A DNA stretch of 64,000 nt from Novacetimonas cocois (GCF_003311635.1 NZ_QEXL01000010.1:1-64000), one strand, 5' to 3'; positions 16,057-25,739 are shown, counted from the first letter of the stretch. The notes: a model not told the origin generated them from the sequence alone. Translations and numbers: made by a program.

Positions 16057-18600
16057 TTATCCAACATACCGCGCAAGGAACGGGGCCGTGGCGCTGCCGG
16101 CGGCATGCGCCACGTCACGCGGCGTCCCGGCGGCAACGACCCTGCCGCCGTCTTCCCCCGCGCCGGGACCCATGTCGATCACCCAGTCGCCGCCCGCGAC
16201 CACGCGCATGTCATGTTCGGCCACGATCACCGTATTTCCCTGATCCACCAGTTCATGCAGGTGGGTCGCCAGACGGTCCACGTCCGCCGGGTGCAGCCCG
16301 GTCGTCGGTTCGTCCAGCACGTACAGCGTATGGCCCCGCCGCTGCCTGTGCAGTTCGGTGGCAAGCTTGATCCGCTGTGCCTCGCCCCCCGACAGTTCGG
16401 TCGCGGGCTGTCCCAGCCGCAGATGGCCCAGTCCGCTGCGCTGCAGGGTGGACAGGGCGGCCGTGGCGGCGGGCACATCGGCAAGGAATTCCAGCGCCTG
16501 ATCGACATTCATCGCCAGCAGGTCGGCGATGGAGCGGTCGTGGTACGTGACCTCCAGTACCTCTGGCCGGTAACGCGCGCCGTGGCAGGTGGGGCACGGG
16601 GCATGGACGCTGGGCAGGAACAGCAGTTCGACCATCACCGACCCCGCCCCCTGACAGCGCGGGCAGCGTCCCTTGGCAAGGTTGAAGGAAAACCACCCGG
16701 CATCGTACTTGCGCGCGCGGGCAAGGTCGGTGCGGGCATAAAGCCTGCGCACGATGTCGAACAGGCCGGTATAGGTCGCAAGGTTGGAACGCGGGGTGCG
16801 GCCGATGGGCTTCTGGTCGATCACCACCAGCCGGCCGATCCCCTCTAGCCCGGACACCACGCGTCCCTCGGGCTGGCGGATTTCGGCCTGCGGGGCTGGC
16901 GGCGCGTCCGCGTCCTCCTCCTCTTCCGCCACGGGCAGGGCCTGGCCCAGCGCGCGCGCCACGATCAACGTCAGCGCGTGGCTGACCAGTGACGACTTGC
17001 CCGATCCCGATATCCCGGTGACGGAGGTGAACGTCCCCAGCGGAAAGGCCACGTCCAGCCCGTCGAGGTTGTTCCACCGCACATCATTCAGCCGCAGCCA
17101 CCCCTGTGGCGCGCGCGGCGTGCGGGCGATGGCCTGCGACGTGGCGAACAGGTATCTGCGCGTGCGCGACGCCGCGACATCGCGCAGTCCTTCCGGCGGG
17201 CCGCAATACACGATTTCCCCGCCACGTTCCCCCGCATCCGGCCCGACATCGACGATCCATGCGGCATGGCGGATGACGTCGAGGTTGTGTTCGACAAGGA
17301 ACAGCGAATTGCCCGCCGCGCACAGCTTCTCCAGCGCGGCAAGCAGCGCCTGCGTATCCGCCGGGTGCAGCCCCGATGACGGTTCGTCCAAAACATAGAC
17401 CACGCCGAACAGGCTGGAATGGATCTGCGTGCCAAGGCGCAGGCGCTGGTACTCGCCGGGGGAAAGGGTCTGCACCCCGCGATCCATCTGCAGGTATCCC
17501 AGCCCCAGCCGCGCCAGCACGTCGATGCGCGCGATCATGTCGGCGGCGATGCGCCGCGCGGCGATCGCGACGGCATCGTCGTCCGGGGTGCCGGGCGCGT
17601 CCGCCACCCCCGACAGCACCCCGGCGATCCGGCCCAGCGGCAGCGCGCCCATGGTCGCGATGTTCATCCCCGCGAAGGTAACGCGCAGGGCATCGGGGTT
17701 CAGGCGCTGTCCATGACAGACGGGACAGTCGGTGGAAATCATGAACGACGCCGCCCGGTTGCGCATGTTCGCACTCTGCGAATTGGCGAATGTCTGGGTG
17801 ACGTAACGCCGCGCGCCGGTGAACGTCCCCTGATAGGCGGGTTCCACCCCGCTGGCGATCGCGGCCTGCACCTGCGCGTGCGTCAGGCCGGGATAGACCG
17901 GGACGGTGGGGGTTTCGTCGGTGAACAGGATCCAGTCGCGCGTCTTGCGCGGCAGGTCGCGCCAAGGGCAGTCCACGTCGATGCCCATGGTGATCAGGAT
18001 GTCGCGCAGGTTCTGCCCCTGCCACGCGGTGGGCCATGCGGCGACGGCGCGTTCGCGGATCGACAGGCTGTCGTCGGGAACCATCGTGGCCTCGGTCGCC
18101 TCATGGACGCGGCCCAGCCCGTGGCAGCGCGGGCATGCCCCCATGGGGGTATTGGGGGAGAAGGATTCCGCCTCCAGCCGCGCAAGGCCGGGGGGATAGG
18201 TCCCGGCCCGCGAATACAGCATCCGCAGCAGGTTCGACAGCGTGGTGATGCTGCCGACCGACGAACGCCCCGAACTGCCGCCGCGCTGCTGCTGCAGGGC
18301 GATGGCGGGGGGCAGGCCATCGACCGTATCGACATCGGGCACCGGCATCTGCTGGAACAGCCGCCGGGCGTAGGGGGAGACGGATTCAAGATAGCGGCGC
18401 TGCGCCTCCGCATACAGCGTGCCGAACGCCAGCGAGGACTTGCCCGATCCCGACACGCCGGTGAACACGACCATGGTGTTGCGCGGCACGTCGATGCTGA
18501 CATCGCGCAGGTTGTGTTCCCGCGCCCCGCGCACCCGCACGAAATCGGCCTGCGTGAAATCTGACCGCGTGAATGTTGGCGGGACGGGGGGCTTTGGCAT
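16057..18600 (-). CDS. UvrA-like ABC ATPase (short UvrA2 class)
   Basis: An 847-residue double ABC ATPase related to the excinuclease damage sensor UvrA. It has two Walker A loops (GVSGSGKSS about 47-55 and GISGSGKSS about 520), zinc-finger pairs CPRCHG, CPVCHG, CPRCQG and CPTCHG, and signature motifs LSPGEYQRLRLGTQ and LSGGEAQRIKLATE. It is about 100 residues shorter than canonical UvrA, as in UvrA2 proteins that lack the UvrB-binding domain and are linked to DNA-damaging drug tolerance. An acidic insert (EEEEDADAPP) lies in the second half. It is downstream of hmp and DUF488 on the same strand and may share their NO-responsive promoter. Confidence 0.9.
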   Translation of the reverse strand: MPKPPVPPTFTRSDFTQADFVRVRGAREHNLRDVSIDVPRNTMVVFTGVSGSGKSSLAFGTLYAEAQRRYLESVSPYARRLFQQMPVPDVDTVDGLPPAIALQQQRGGSSGRSSVGSITTLSNLLRMLYSRAGTYPPGLARLEAESFSPNTPMGACPRCHGLGRVHEATEATMVPDDSLSIRERAVAAWPTAWQGQNLRDILITMGIDVDCPWRDLPRKTRDWILFTDETPTVPVYPGLTHAQVQAAIASGVEPAYQGTFTGARRYVTQTFANSQSANMRNRAASFMISTDCPVCHGQRLNPDALRVTFAGMNIATMGALPLGRIAGVLSGVADAPGTPDDDAVAIAARRIAADMIARIDVLARLGLGYLQMDRGVQTLSPGEYQRLRLGTQIHSSLFGVVYVLDEPSSGLHPADTQALLAALEKLCAAGNSLFLVEHNLDVIRHAAWIVDVGPDAGERGGEIVYCGPPEGLRDVAASRTRRYLFATSQAIARTPRAPQGWLRLNDVRWNNLDGLDVAFPLGTFTSVTGISGSGKSSLVSHALTLIVARALGQALPVAEEEEDADAPPAPQAEIRQPEGRVVSGLEGIGRLVVIDQKPIGRTPRSNLATYTGLFDIVRRLYARTDLARARKYDAGWFSFNLAKGRCPRCQGAGSVMVELLFLPSVHAPCPTCHGARYRPEVLEVTYHDRSIADLLAMNVDQALEFLADVPAATAALSTLQRSGLGHLRLGQPATELSGGEAQRIKLATELHRQRRGHTLYVLDEPTTGLHPADVDRLATHLHELVDQGNTVIVAEHDMRVVAGGDWVIDMGPGAGEDGGRVVAAGTPRDVAHAAGSATAPFLARYVG

Positions 18601-18720
18601 CAGGCGAACTCCGGCAGGGACGCGCGCATGATCCCATTGCCAACACCCGCAGACAACCCCGCCGGTCCGGACGCCCCGCCTGCGTGACAGGCATGCGTGG
18701 GCATCGCGCCCATGCGTTCG

Positions 18721-19095
18721 TTATGTGTGCGTATTTTCCAGCCCGCGCAGGTAATCCGCCAGGACGACCGCCTCGTTATGCCGGGTGTCGCGCGCGCCAT
18801 ACAGCAGGGTGATCGGTCCCCGTCCGGGCAGGGAGAGGATCTGGCGCACGGCATCGGGACTGGCACGCAGTTCCGCGACATAGCGGGTGCGGAATTCCTC
18901 CCACCGGGCCGGGTCGTGGCCGAACCACCTGCGCAGTTCCGTGCTGGGCGCGATGTCCTTCAGCCACAGCGTCAGGTCCGCGCGTTCATGGCTGATGCCG
19001 CGCGGCCACAGGCGATCGACCAGCACGCGCCGGCCATCGTCGGGACCGGGCGGGTCGTAAATCCGCCTGATCCGTATCACGGGCGCATCCGTCAT
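18721..19095 (-). CDS. DUF488 (YeaO-like) protein
   Basis: A 124-residue DUF488 protein recognised by RIRRIYDP, RVLVDRLWPRGIS, WLKDIAPS and WFGHDPARWEEFRTRY. The function is not established. Its ATG overlaps the hmp stop codon (ATGA), so it is translationally coupled to the flavohemoglobin gene. That coupling suggests a link to nitrosative stress or haem metabolism, which is an inference. Confidence 0.85.
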   Translation of the reverse strand: MTDAPVIRIRRIYDPPGPDDGRRVLVDRLWPRGISHERADLTLWLKDIAPSTELRRWFGHDPARWEEFRTRYVAELRASPDAVRQILSLPGRGPITLLYGARDTRHNEAVVLADYLRGLENTHT

Positions 19096-20306
19096 CCCGC
19101 CAGCGCCGCATCGGCGGCGGGACCGAAGAATTCATACCGGATCCGTGCCTCGGGCACGCCGGCCGCCTTCAGCGTGGCGATCATGTCGCGCATGAAGCCA
19201 TCGGGGCCGCATATGTAACAGGTCGCGCGCGGATCGACCTGCGTCTTCAGCCATTGCGGCGTGATGCGTCCGTCATGCCACGTCACACCCGCCGGGGCCG
19301 ATCCCGCCTGCGGCGGGGTCTCGCGGCTGTAGAAGATGTCCGCCCGGATCCGCCCGCGCGCGGCAAGGTCGCGGATATAATCGCCAAATGCCTCCGCCTT
19401 CGGGCCGCGCGTGCCGTGGATGTAGCGCACCGGCACCGTTGCCCCCGCCGCGTCCAGCGCGCCAAGCATGGAAATGAACGGTGTCAGGCCCACGCCCGCG
19501 CTGAGGAAGACGATCGGGCCCGGCGGCGGGCTGTCCAGCGTGAAATCACCCGCCGGGGCGGAAACCTGCACGACGGTTCCCTCGTCCACGCTGTCATGCA
19601 GCCAGTCGGAGACGATGCCTTTGTCGATGCGGCGCACGCTGATGCGGTAATGCCGGTCATCGGGCGCGGAGGAAATGCTGTAATTGCGGCATTCTTCCCC
19701 CTGTCCCGGCACGTCGAGGCGAAAGCCGAGATACTGCCCCGGCACGTGGCGCATCACCGGCCCGCCATCCTGCGGCACCAGTTCGAAAGAGGTCACGTCC
19801 GCGCTTTCGGCCTGGCGGTCGCGGACGCGAAACGCGCGCCAGCCGACCCATCCGCCGGGGGCCGCCGCATGGGCGACGTAAATCTGTTCCTCCCGCCCGA
19901 TCAGGATTTCGGCAAGGAACCAGTACGCCTTGCCCCATGCCTCCATGATCTCGGGCGTTGCGGCATCGCCCAGCACGTGCGCGATGGCGCCCAGCAGGGC
20001 CTCGGCCACATAGGGGTAATGCTGCGGCAGGATGTTCAGGCCGGCATGCTTTTGCGCGATCCGTTCCACCATGGCCGACAGCGCGCCGGGACTGTCGATG
20101 TTGCGCGCATAGGCCAGTACCGCCAGCGCCAGCGCGCGGGGCTGTTCCCCGTCGCGCTGGTGCGACATGTTGAACAGGCCGCGGATGTCCGGACTGGACA
20201 GGAGACGGCGATACATTTCCGTCGTGATGGCAAGGCCATGGGCCTGCAGCGCAGGGACGCAGGCGCTGATGATCGCGCGCGTCCTGTCATCAAGTGGGCT
20301 TGCCAT
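19092..20306 (-). CDS. hmp: Flavohemoglobin, nitric oxide dioxygenase
   Basis: This enzyme oxidises NO to nitrate with NAD(P)H and O2. The 404-residue protein has an N-terminal globin (proximal His in AQKHAGLNILPQHYPYV), an FAD domain (RNYSISSAPDD, the RxYS flavin motif) and an NAD domain (FLSAGVGLTPFISML, CYICGPDGFM). The frame extends to 20369, but ATG 20306 has a GGAG site and gives the normal N-terminus. An NsrR operator lies 16 bp upstream and nsrR is divergent. Confidence 0.95.
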   Translation of the reverse strand: MASPLDDRTRAIISACVPALQAHGLAITTEMYRRLLSSPDIRGLFNMSHQRDGEQPRALALAVLAYARNIDSPGALSAMVERIAQKHAGLNILPQHYPYVAEALLGAIAHVLGDAATPEIMEAWGKAYWFLAEILIGREEQIYVAHAAAPGGWVGWRAFRVRDRQAESADVTSFELVPQDGGPVMRHVPGQYLGFRLDVPGQGEECRNYSISSAPDDRHYRISVRRIDKGIVSDWLHDSVDEGTVVQVSAPAGDFTLDSPPPGPIVFLSAGVGLTPFISMLGALDAAGATVPVRYIHGTRGPKAEAFGDYIRDLAARGRIRADIFYSRETPPQAGSAPAGVTWHDGRITPQWLKTQVDPRATCYICGPDGFMRDMIATLKAAGVPEARIRYEFFGPAADAALAG

Positions 20307-20321
20307 GGGGAACTCCGTTTT

Positions 20322-20344
20322 AAGATGTGTAATCCGCACATCTT
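20322..20344. promoter_or_regulatory. NsrR operator
   Basis: Perfect inverted repeat AAGATGTG-N7-CACATCTT in the hmp/nsrR intergenic region. It matches the known NsrR-type palindrome (AAGATGC...GCATCTT class). It overlaps the likely hmp -10 region and sits about 46 bp before the nsrR start, so it could control both genes. Confidence 0.8.
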
Positions 20345-20369
20345 TTATATCGCTGGCTAAGTATGTCAA
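20344..20369 (-). promoter_or_regulatory. Putative hmp promoter
   Basis: On the minus strand a perfect TTGACA (20369-20364) is followed after 14 bp by TATAAA (20349-20344), or after 16 bp by TAAAAG. The -10 region touches the NsrR palindrome, as expected for repression. Confidence 0.45.
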
Positions 20370-20389
20370 TCTTGGGATACCTAGCGCGG

Positions 20390-20845
20390 ATGCGTCTGAC
20401 CCTGCATACCGACTATGCCCTTAGAACAATGATTTATCTGGGACTCCATACGGACCGCCTGACCTCCATCCACGAGATCGCGCAGGCCTATGGCATTTCG
20501 GAAAATCATCTGGTGAAGATCATCCACCGCCTGGGGCGCGGCGGCTTTATCGAGACCAGTCGCGGACGCAAGGGCGGATTGCGCCTTGGTCGCCCGGCGG
20601 AGGAAATCCGGCTGGGCGATATCGTGCGCTATACCGAGGAAGATATCGGCCTTGTCGCCTGCATGCAGCCCCCGCCGACGGACGGGTCAAAGTCATGCCT
20701 GCTGGTCGGTGGCTGTTTCCTGCGCGGGGTGCTGGACGAGGCGCTGGGCAATTTCATGGCGGTGCTGGATCATTACACGCTGGCCGATGCCCTGACGGAG
20801 CATGAGCGCCGGCTGCTGGGCGGGCAGCTGTTCCCGGCCCCCTGA
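20390..20845 (+). CDS. nsrR: Rrf2-family NO sensor NsrR
   Basis: A 151-residue Rrf2 regulator that binds an Fe-S cluster and represses NO-detoxification genes until nitrosylated. The N-terminal winged helix has LHTDYALRTMIYLGL, IAQAYGISENHLVKIIHRLGRGGFIET and GRKGGLRLG. The three cluster cysteines are in LVACMQ, KSCLLVGGCFL (Cys-x5-Cys). ATG 20390 gives the standard MRLTLHTDYALR N-terminus. Divergence from hmp with a shared palindrome supports NsrR over IscR. Confidence 0.92.
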   Translation: MRLTLHTDYALRTMIYLGLHTDRLTSIHEIAQAYGISENHLVKIIHRLGRGGFIETSRGRKGGLRLGRPAEEIRLGDIVRYTEEDIGLVACMQPPPTDGSKSCLLVGGCFLRGVLDEALGNFMAVLDHYTLADALTEHERRLLGGQLFPAP

Positions 20846-21126
20846 CCTGGGATCGTGTGCGTGGTATCGTGTGCGGGCATGTCCCGAAAACACGGGACGG
20901 GCATGCAGCGCGGGTGCTGCGAAATCATGGATCCGCAGGCAATGCGGCCGGGTGCATGCCCGGCGATCACATCACCAGTCACGTACAGACGCGACCGCTG
21001 TTCATGCGGCCCTGCCGGGGCTGTTCGCTGTCATCTTCCCCCGCCATGCCTTCCTGCCGCGCGGCATGGTGGTATCATGGCCCACGCGGCAGGGCATGGA
21101 GGGACTGGGCCGCAGGCGGACCGGTC

Positions 21127-21630
21127 TCAGTCTTCCGCGTTTTTCTTGCGGCGGCCACGTGATTTCGGCTTCGGCTCCTCGCTTTTCTCCGCCGGCGGGG
21201 CCTTGGTGGCGGTGATGTTGCGTCCCAGGCCGCTCTGCTGTGCAAGGGCGGAACGTTTCGCGGCGTAATTGGGGGCCGTCATCGGATAATGGGGCGGCAG
21301 TCCCCACTTTTCACGATACTGGTCCGGGGTCATGCCATAGGCCCGGTCCAGATGCCGCTTGAGCATCTTGAGCTTCTTTCCGTCCTCAAGACAGATGATA
21401 TAATCAGGAAAGACGGATTTCTTGATCGGCACGGCGGGCTGCGGGGGTTCGGCCTTTTCCCCGGCGGTGGTGCCGGTGCGACCCAGCGCGTCAAAGACAT
21501 TGCGGATCAGTTCCGGCACGCGTTCGGGCGGCAGGCTGTTATTGGTCATGTACGCTGAAACGATATCCGTTGTCATCGACATGATTTCAGAGTTCTGAAT
21601 GATTTTTTTGTCCAATTTTTCACCATTCAC
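21127..21630 (-). CDS. Ros/MucR-family transcriptional regulator
   Basis: A 167-residue member of the Ros/MucR family, global H-NS-like or exopolysaccharide regulators in alphaproteobacteria. The family core is CLEDGKKLKMLKRHL, then MTPDQYREKWGLPPHYPM and APNYAAKRSALAQQSGLGR. The metal-binding positions read Cys80, Asp83, His93, but the second histidine of Ros is replaced (HLDRAY), so zinc binding may be altered. The C-terminal tail is Lys/Arg-rich. It starts in an AT-rich region. Confidence 0.9.
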   Translation of the reverse strand: MNGEKLDKKIIQNSEIMSMTTDIVSAYMTNNSLPPERVPELIRNVFDALGRTGTTAGEKAEPPQPAVPIKKSVFPDYIICLEDGKKLKMLKRHLDRAYGMTPDQYREKWGLPPHYPMTAPNYAAKRSALAQQSGLGRNITATKAPPAEKSEEPKPKSRGRRKKNAED

Positions 21631-22153
21631 ATAAAAGATATAGAAAAACTTCGACCGTTACGCTGATAATAATGCCAAGGCCCACAATACGCAATTACTG
21701 AATGCAGGTCCGGGATTCCATGATGTCTTTGGTTTCCTGTCATGACTGTACATCAATACAGGGATGTTACATACCATTACATGATGGACACTATCTGGTC
21801 GCATATGCCACATTTTGGAAAACATCCCGGCCTGACACATCTTATGTATTCATCGCGGTGGATACCTGAAAAGTTTCCCTGTTATTATTTTATCCACATG
21901 TATGTGAACCCCGACATGCCGGTAATGGGAACATGACGTTTCGTCCTGTTCATCGCGCTTCATGAAGGCAATGGCAAAAACCCCCGCATCGGGAAATATC
22001 ACGGGCAGCAGCAGGCGGACCCGCGATGGCAGCCGTCATCGTGACCGGCGGCATGCCACGGGTGCTGTCCCATGCAGCCGGGCTGCGAAGCGTCATTGCG
22101 AAAGATCATTTCCCCACCACGGTATTTCAGGGAACGTGGTACGGGACGGGCGG
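21631..22153. other. AT-rich intergenic region
   Basis: About 520 bp with no convincing gene. The left part, just upstream of the mucR-like gene, is the most AT-rich and should hold its promoter and leader. No repeat copy or clear terminator is visible. The short frames at 21742-21936 and 21962-22405 lack recognisable products. Confidence 0.4.
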
Positions 22154-23383
22154 TCAGAATTTCACCTGGAACAGGGACATGACGCCATGGAAATGTTCCG
22201 GATCCCGCCCCCCCGCGATCCGCCCGTATTCGTATTGCAGCGTCATGCGGATGATATCGGTGGGCCACCAGTTGACCCCCAGCGATACGGTTTTCTGGTC
22301 GCCGCCATAAACCGGCGCGGATTGCAGGTCCGCCTGCGAATAGCGTGCCGCGACCTCCAGCACGCCGTACCCGTGGCACAGCACGTGCTGCTTCGTGTCG
22401 CATGAAGGGGAGGAGAACGCCGCCGAACGTCCCTTCCACGCGCGCGGGCGTCCATTGATGGTATAGGCAACATCGCCATACCAGCCGTGAAAGTCCAGCT
22501 GCCGCCCGTACCCCGTGCCGTTCGCGCGGCTGTTGACGTGGATGTCGTATCCTTCCCCCTGGAACAGCAGCCTTTTCCACGCCACGGCGGCTTCCGCCCC
22601 GAAGGCTCCGGCGCTGTCGGCGCGGATCTGCCCGGTATGGAGGTACTGCGACACGGTGCCGGGATTGATTTCGGGACTGTCGCCAAACGACAGGGCCGGG
22701 CTTTCGCCGGGGACGGAGGCCGGGCGGAACACCCATTCCCCCGAAATGCCCAGATGCACCAGCAGGGAATGCGTCCTGACCGGCAGACCCACCAGGCGGA
22801 ACGCCATGCCCCGCTGGTTGCCGTTATCGCCGGGACCGGCCGTGCCCGCCGTGGCCGAAATGGCAAAGTGGTAACGCCTGCCATAGGTTTCGGCCTGCAC
22901 GGCCTGACGTTCGATGCCCGTCGCCAGGTTGCGCGTTATCGTGGAAATGCTGGAACGTTCGACAAAGATCGTGTCGCCCTGCGCCTGCATGGATTCAAGG
23001 CCGAAGCTGGGTTTGAAAATCCCCGCGGTAAAGACGAAATGTTTAAGCCCCACATACGATACCTGCCCCTCGAACAGGCGCATCTGTCCGTTGGGGGCGG
23101 GGCCGAAATCCCATATCGCGCCGATTTCCACCTGATTGTGGATCGTGACCCGCACGCCGTTACGCAGGCGCGCGCCACGCGCCCCCGTGCCCATAGGCGT
23201 GGGGGCCGACCCGGCAAAGCCGCCCACGTCCAGCTGGTCCGTGGCATAGGGCCGGATCACCACGCCGGACAGGTTCACGCTGGGGACGCTCTGCGCGGAA
23301 AGGGGGGAACAGGCCAGGACAGGGAGCGCGAACGCCGCGAGCGTAACCCGCAACCAACAGGACAAAGGGCTTTTACTTTCCAC
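22154..23383 (-). CDS. OprO/OprP-family porin (copy 1)
   Basis: A 409-residue outer-membrane porin of the phosphate-selective OprO/P family. It has a signal peptide (about 1-30) and a barrel with GQVSYVGLKHFVFTAGIFKPSFGLE, the family's anchor segment. The C-terminal part has LEVAARYSQADL, LGVNWWPTDIIRMTLQYEYG and terminal Phe. Family members carry phosphate or pyrophosphate across the outer membrane. Unlike the paralogue at 31-32.7 kb, no PhoB half-sites are visible upstream. Confidence 0.85.
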   Translation of the reverse strand: MESKSPLSCWLRVTLAAFALPVLACSPLSAQSVPSVNLSGVVIRPYATDQLDVGGFAGSAPTPMGTGARGARLRNGVRVTIHNQVEIGAIWDFGPAPNGQMRLFEGQVSYVGLKHFVFTAGIFKPSFGLESMQAQGDTIFVERSSISTITRNLATGIERQAVQAETYGRRYHFAISATAGTAGPGDNGNQRGMAFRLVGLPVRTHSLLVHLGISGEWVFRPASVPGESPALSFGDSPEINPGTVSQYLHTGQIRADSAGAFGAEAAVAWKRLLFQGEGYDIHVNSRANGTGYGRQLDFHGWYGDVAYTINGRPRAWKGRSAAFSSPSCDTKQHVLCHGYGVLEVAARYSQADLQSAPVYGGDQKTVSLGVNWWPTDIIRMTLQYEYGRIAGGRDPEHFHGVMSLFQVKF

Positions 23384-23509
23384 GTGCCATCACTGTCGCC
23401 ATCCGTAACATCGTGCGCCGGACGCGGATCATCACATCTTCGCATCACACGGACGGGCCGACGCGCCAGCCTGGAAAATTATCTGAAAACAACCCATTGA
23501 TAATAATAA

Positions 23510-23578
23510 AAAGTTTTTTCGGGTGCCCCCTTTTTTCAAAAAGGCGGCGTTCCCCGACCGCGTCCTGCAAAAACCTTC
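23510..23578 (+). repeat. Two-hairpin interspersed element, copy 5 (second hairpin decayed)
   Basis: The left arm and the GC hairpin (GCCCCC/GGCGGC region) are present, but the GAAGCTTTTT hairpin is replaced by unrelated sequence before the right arm AAAACCTTCC. This copy is unusual in lying between divergent gene starts. Confidence 0.65.
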
Positions 23579-23717
23579 CCGGGGATTATCAGGATATCCC
23601 AAAGAAGCCCCCTGACCCGGCGTGCCGCCATCCCGTTCCATCATAAACGGCCTTTATCACGTCATCAGAACAAACGATTGGACCCATGCGGGGGCTGTGC
23701 GCATGGTCGGGGCCGTG

Positions 23718-25739
23718 ATGACCGCGCACGCCCGCCCAGATGACGCCACGCCCCCCGCCATCCTGCATGTGCTGCGGCGGCTTTCGTGGCTGTATGCGCC
23801 CACGCTGGCGGATTTCGCCTTTGCGGTGCGTACCGCGCTGGCGGCGATCCTTTCGCTGCTGATCGCCATGTGGATGGAACTCGACTCCCCCCAGTGGGCG
23901 CCGCTGACGGTGTGGGTGGTGGCGCAGTCCTCCCGCGGGGAAAGCCTGGCGAAGGCGCGCTGGCGCGTGGCGGGCACGCTGCTGGGTTCGGTCGCGGCCA
24001 TGACGCTGATCGCGGCGTTCCCGCAGGCGTCGGGCCTGTTTTTCTGCGCGCTGGCGATCTGGATCGGGCTGTGCTGCGCCGGGGCGACGCTGCTGGACAA
24101 TTACCGTGCCTATGGCCTTGTGCTGACGGGGTTTACCTCGGCCATCATCGCGACGGGCGCGATCCTTGAACCCGACCATGTGTTCGACATCAGCGTCGCG
24201 CGCACCAGCTACATCATCCTTGGCGTGGTGTGCGAGGCGACGCTGGCGGTGATGTTCATGCCCTCTGTCGCGCCGCATGCGCGCCAGCTTCTGCATGCGC
24301 GGCTGATGCGGGCGTTTCGCGACACGGCCGCGCGGGTGGCCGACCTGCTGGAGGGCGAGGTACCGTCCGCCGTGATGGGCCGCACGCTGGGCGAACTGGT
24401 GGCGTTCAACAGCCAGGTCGAATTCAGCGAGCTGGAGCTTGAACCCGGCAGCAGGACCGGCGACCATGCGCGCGCCGCCCTTGCGGCGATGCTGGTCATG
24501 CTGGCGCGGGCGCGGGGGCTGTCGATATTGCTGGGCGCGCAGCATGCCCATGCGCCGGGCATGCGTCCCTATGTGCGCGAACTTGGCGCGTTGCTGCGTG
24601 ACGTGGCGGCGGACCCCGCGATGTTGCGCGCGCGGGTGGATGGGCTGCGGCACGCCTGGCGCAACCGGCAGGCTGCGGCGGCCGATCCGGCCATGGCCGC
24701 CCTGTTCGCCGAACTGCTGGAGGAGGTGGACAATGCCCTGTCACGGATCGTTGCCAGCGACCATCCGGTACGCCACGACCATTTCCGCTTTCGCGTCATT
24801 TCCCGCCGCCATGCGCTGGAGGCGGCGGAAAACGGGGTGCGGGCGTGCTGCGCGATCATTGGCGCGTGGCTGGTGTGGGAGGTGACGGCCTGGCCGCAGG
24901 GACCGGCCTTCATTTCCTTCCTTGCGCTGGTGTACGGCCTGCTGGCCACGCGTGAAAACCCGGTCATCGCGGGCATGCCCTTTTTCAAGGGGGCGCTGTG
25001 GTGCGCGACGGTTGCGACCGCGATGGCGTTCTGGGTCATTCCCGCCATTACCGCGCCGGAAATGCTGGTGATGGCGCTGCTGGTGCCCATGACCATCGGC
25101 GGCCTTGCGGCGCGTAACGCGGCGACGGCGGGGTATGCATTTTCGTTCAACATGTTCCTGCCGGTGCTGATCGGGCCGATGAACCAGGGACGCATTGACG
25201 AGGTGGCGTTCCTGAACGGGACGATGGCCTTCCTGTGCAGCATCCTGTTCGCGATCCTGACCTATCGCGCCATCGTGCCTTTCCGCATTGATTCCCACAT
25301 GCGCCGCACGGCGGCATGGACGGCGCGGCGGCTGCGTGACCTGGGCGGCACGCGGGCGCACACGTCGCCGCACCAGTGGCTGGCGGCCTGCGCGGGCAGC
25401 CTTGTGCGCATATTGCGCAATTCCGCCGGCATCCCGCCCGACAGGGTGGAGGCATACATGCGCGCGCAGCTACGTGCGATGACGCTGGGGCTGAGTGTCA
25501 TCGCCCTGCGCGATATCGCCCGCCGCGACCGGATACCACCCGCCGCCCGGCAGGCGCTGGCGGTGTTCCTGCATCGGTGGGGCCGTGGCGACGTGCGCGC
25601 GCATGACACGCTGGCGCTTGTCGAACACCGGATGGCGCATGTGCGGGCGATGGACCCCGCCCCGCAGGCGGCGCGTGACATGCAGGCCGCGATGTCGTGC
25701 CTGTATCTTGTGCGCGCGCTGCTTGACGCGCCGGGCTGA
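23718..25739 (+). CDS. FUSC-family (AaeB-like) aromatic acid exporter
   Basis: An inner-membrane protein of about 673 residues with two bundles of hydrophobic helices (about 40-170 and 370-500) separated and followed by cytoplasmic domains, the arrangement of FUSC/AaeB exporters for aromatic acids. Family segments include MELDSPQWAPLTVWVVAQSSRG, LAKARWRVAGTLLG and FISFLALVYGLLATRENP. Starts at 23622, 23703 and 23718 are possible; 23718 gives MTAHARP. It has no periplasmic adaptor partner next to it. Confidence 0.85.
   Translation: MTAHARPDDATPPAILHVLRRLSWLYAPTLADFAFAVRTALAAILSLLIAMWMELDSPQWAPLTVWVVAQSSRGESLAKARWRVAGTLLGSVAAMTLIAAFPQASGLFFCALAIWIGLCCAGATLLDNYRAYGLVLTGFTSAIIATGAILEPDHVFDISVARTSYIILGVVCEATLAVMFMPSVAPHARQLLHARLMRAFRDTAARVADLLEGEVPSAVMGRTLGELVAFNSQVEFSELELEPGSRTGDHARAALAAMLVMLARARGLSILLGAQHAHAPGMRPYVRELGALLRDVAADPAMLRARVDGLRHAWRNRQAAAADPAMAALFAELLEEVDNALSRIVASDHPVRHDHFRFRVISRRHALEAAENGVRACCAIIGAWLVWEVTAWPQGPAFISFLALVYGLLATRENPVIAGMPFFKGALWCATVATAMAFWVIPAITAPEMLVMALLVPMTIGGLAARNAATAGYAFSFNMFLPVLIGPMNQGRIDEVAFLNGTMAFLCSILFAILTYRAIVPFRIDSHMRRTAAWTARRLRDLGGTRAHTSPHQWLAACAGSLVRILRNSAGIPPDRVEAYMRAQLRAMTLGLSVIALRDIARRDRIPPAARQALAVFLHRWGRGDVRAHDTLALVEHRMAHVRAMDPAPQAARDMQAAMSCLYLVRALLDAPG

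Noticed and set aside
16057-18600. LSPGE signature as a defective ABC motif
   Set aside because: My recollection is that short UvrA-class proteins often carry Pro at this position, so it is not evidence of inactivation.
22154-23640. Pho box for the first OprO/P porin
   Set aside because: CTGTCGC and CGTAACA occur 11 bp apart near 23393 but on the wrong strand for the porin and without a fitting -10.
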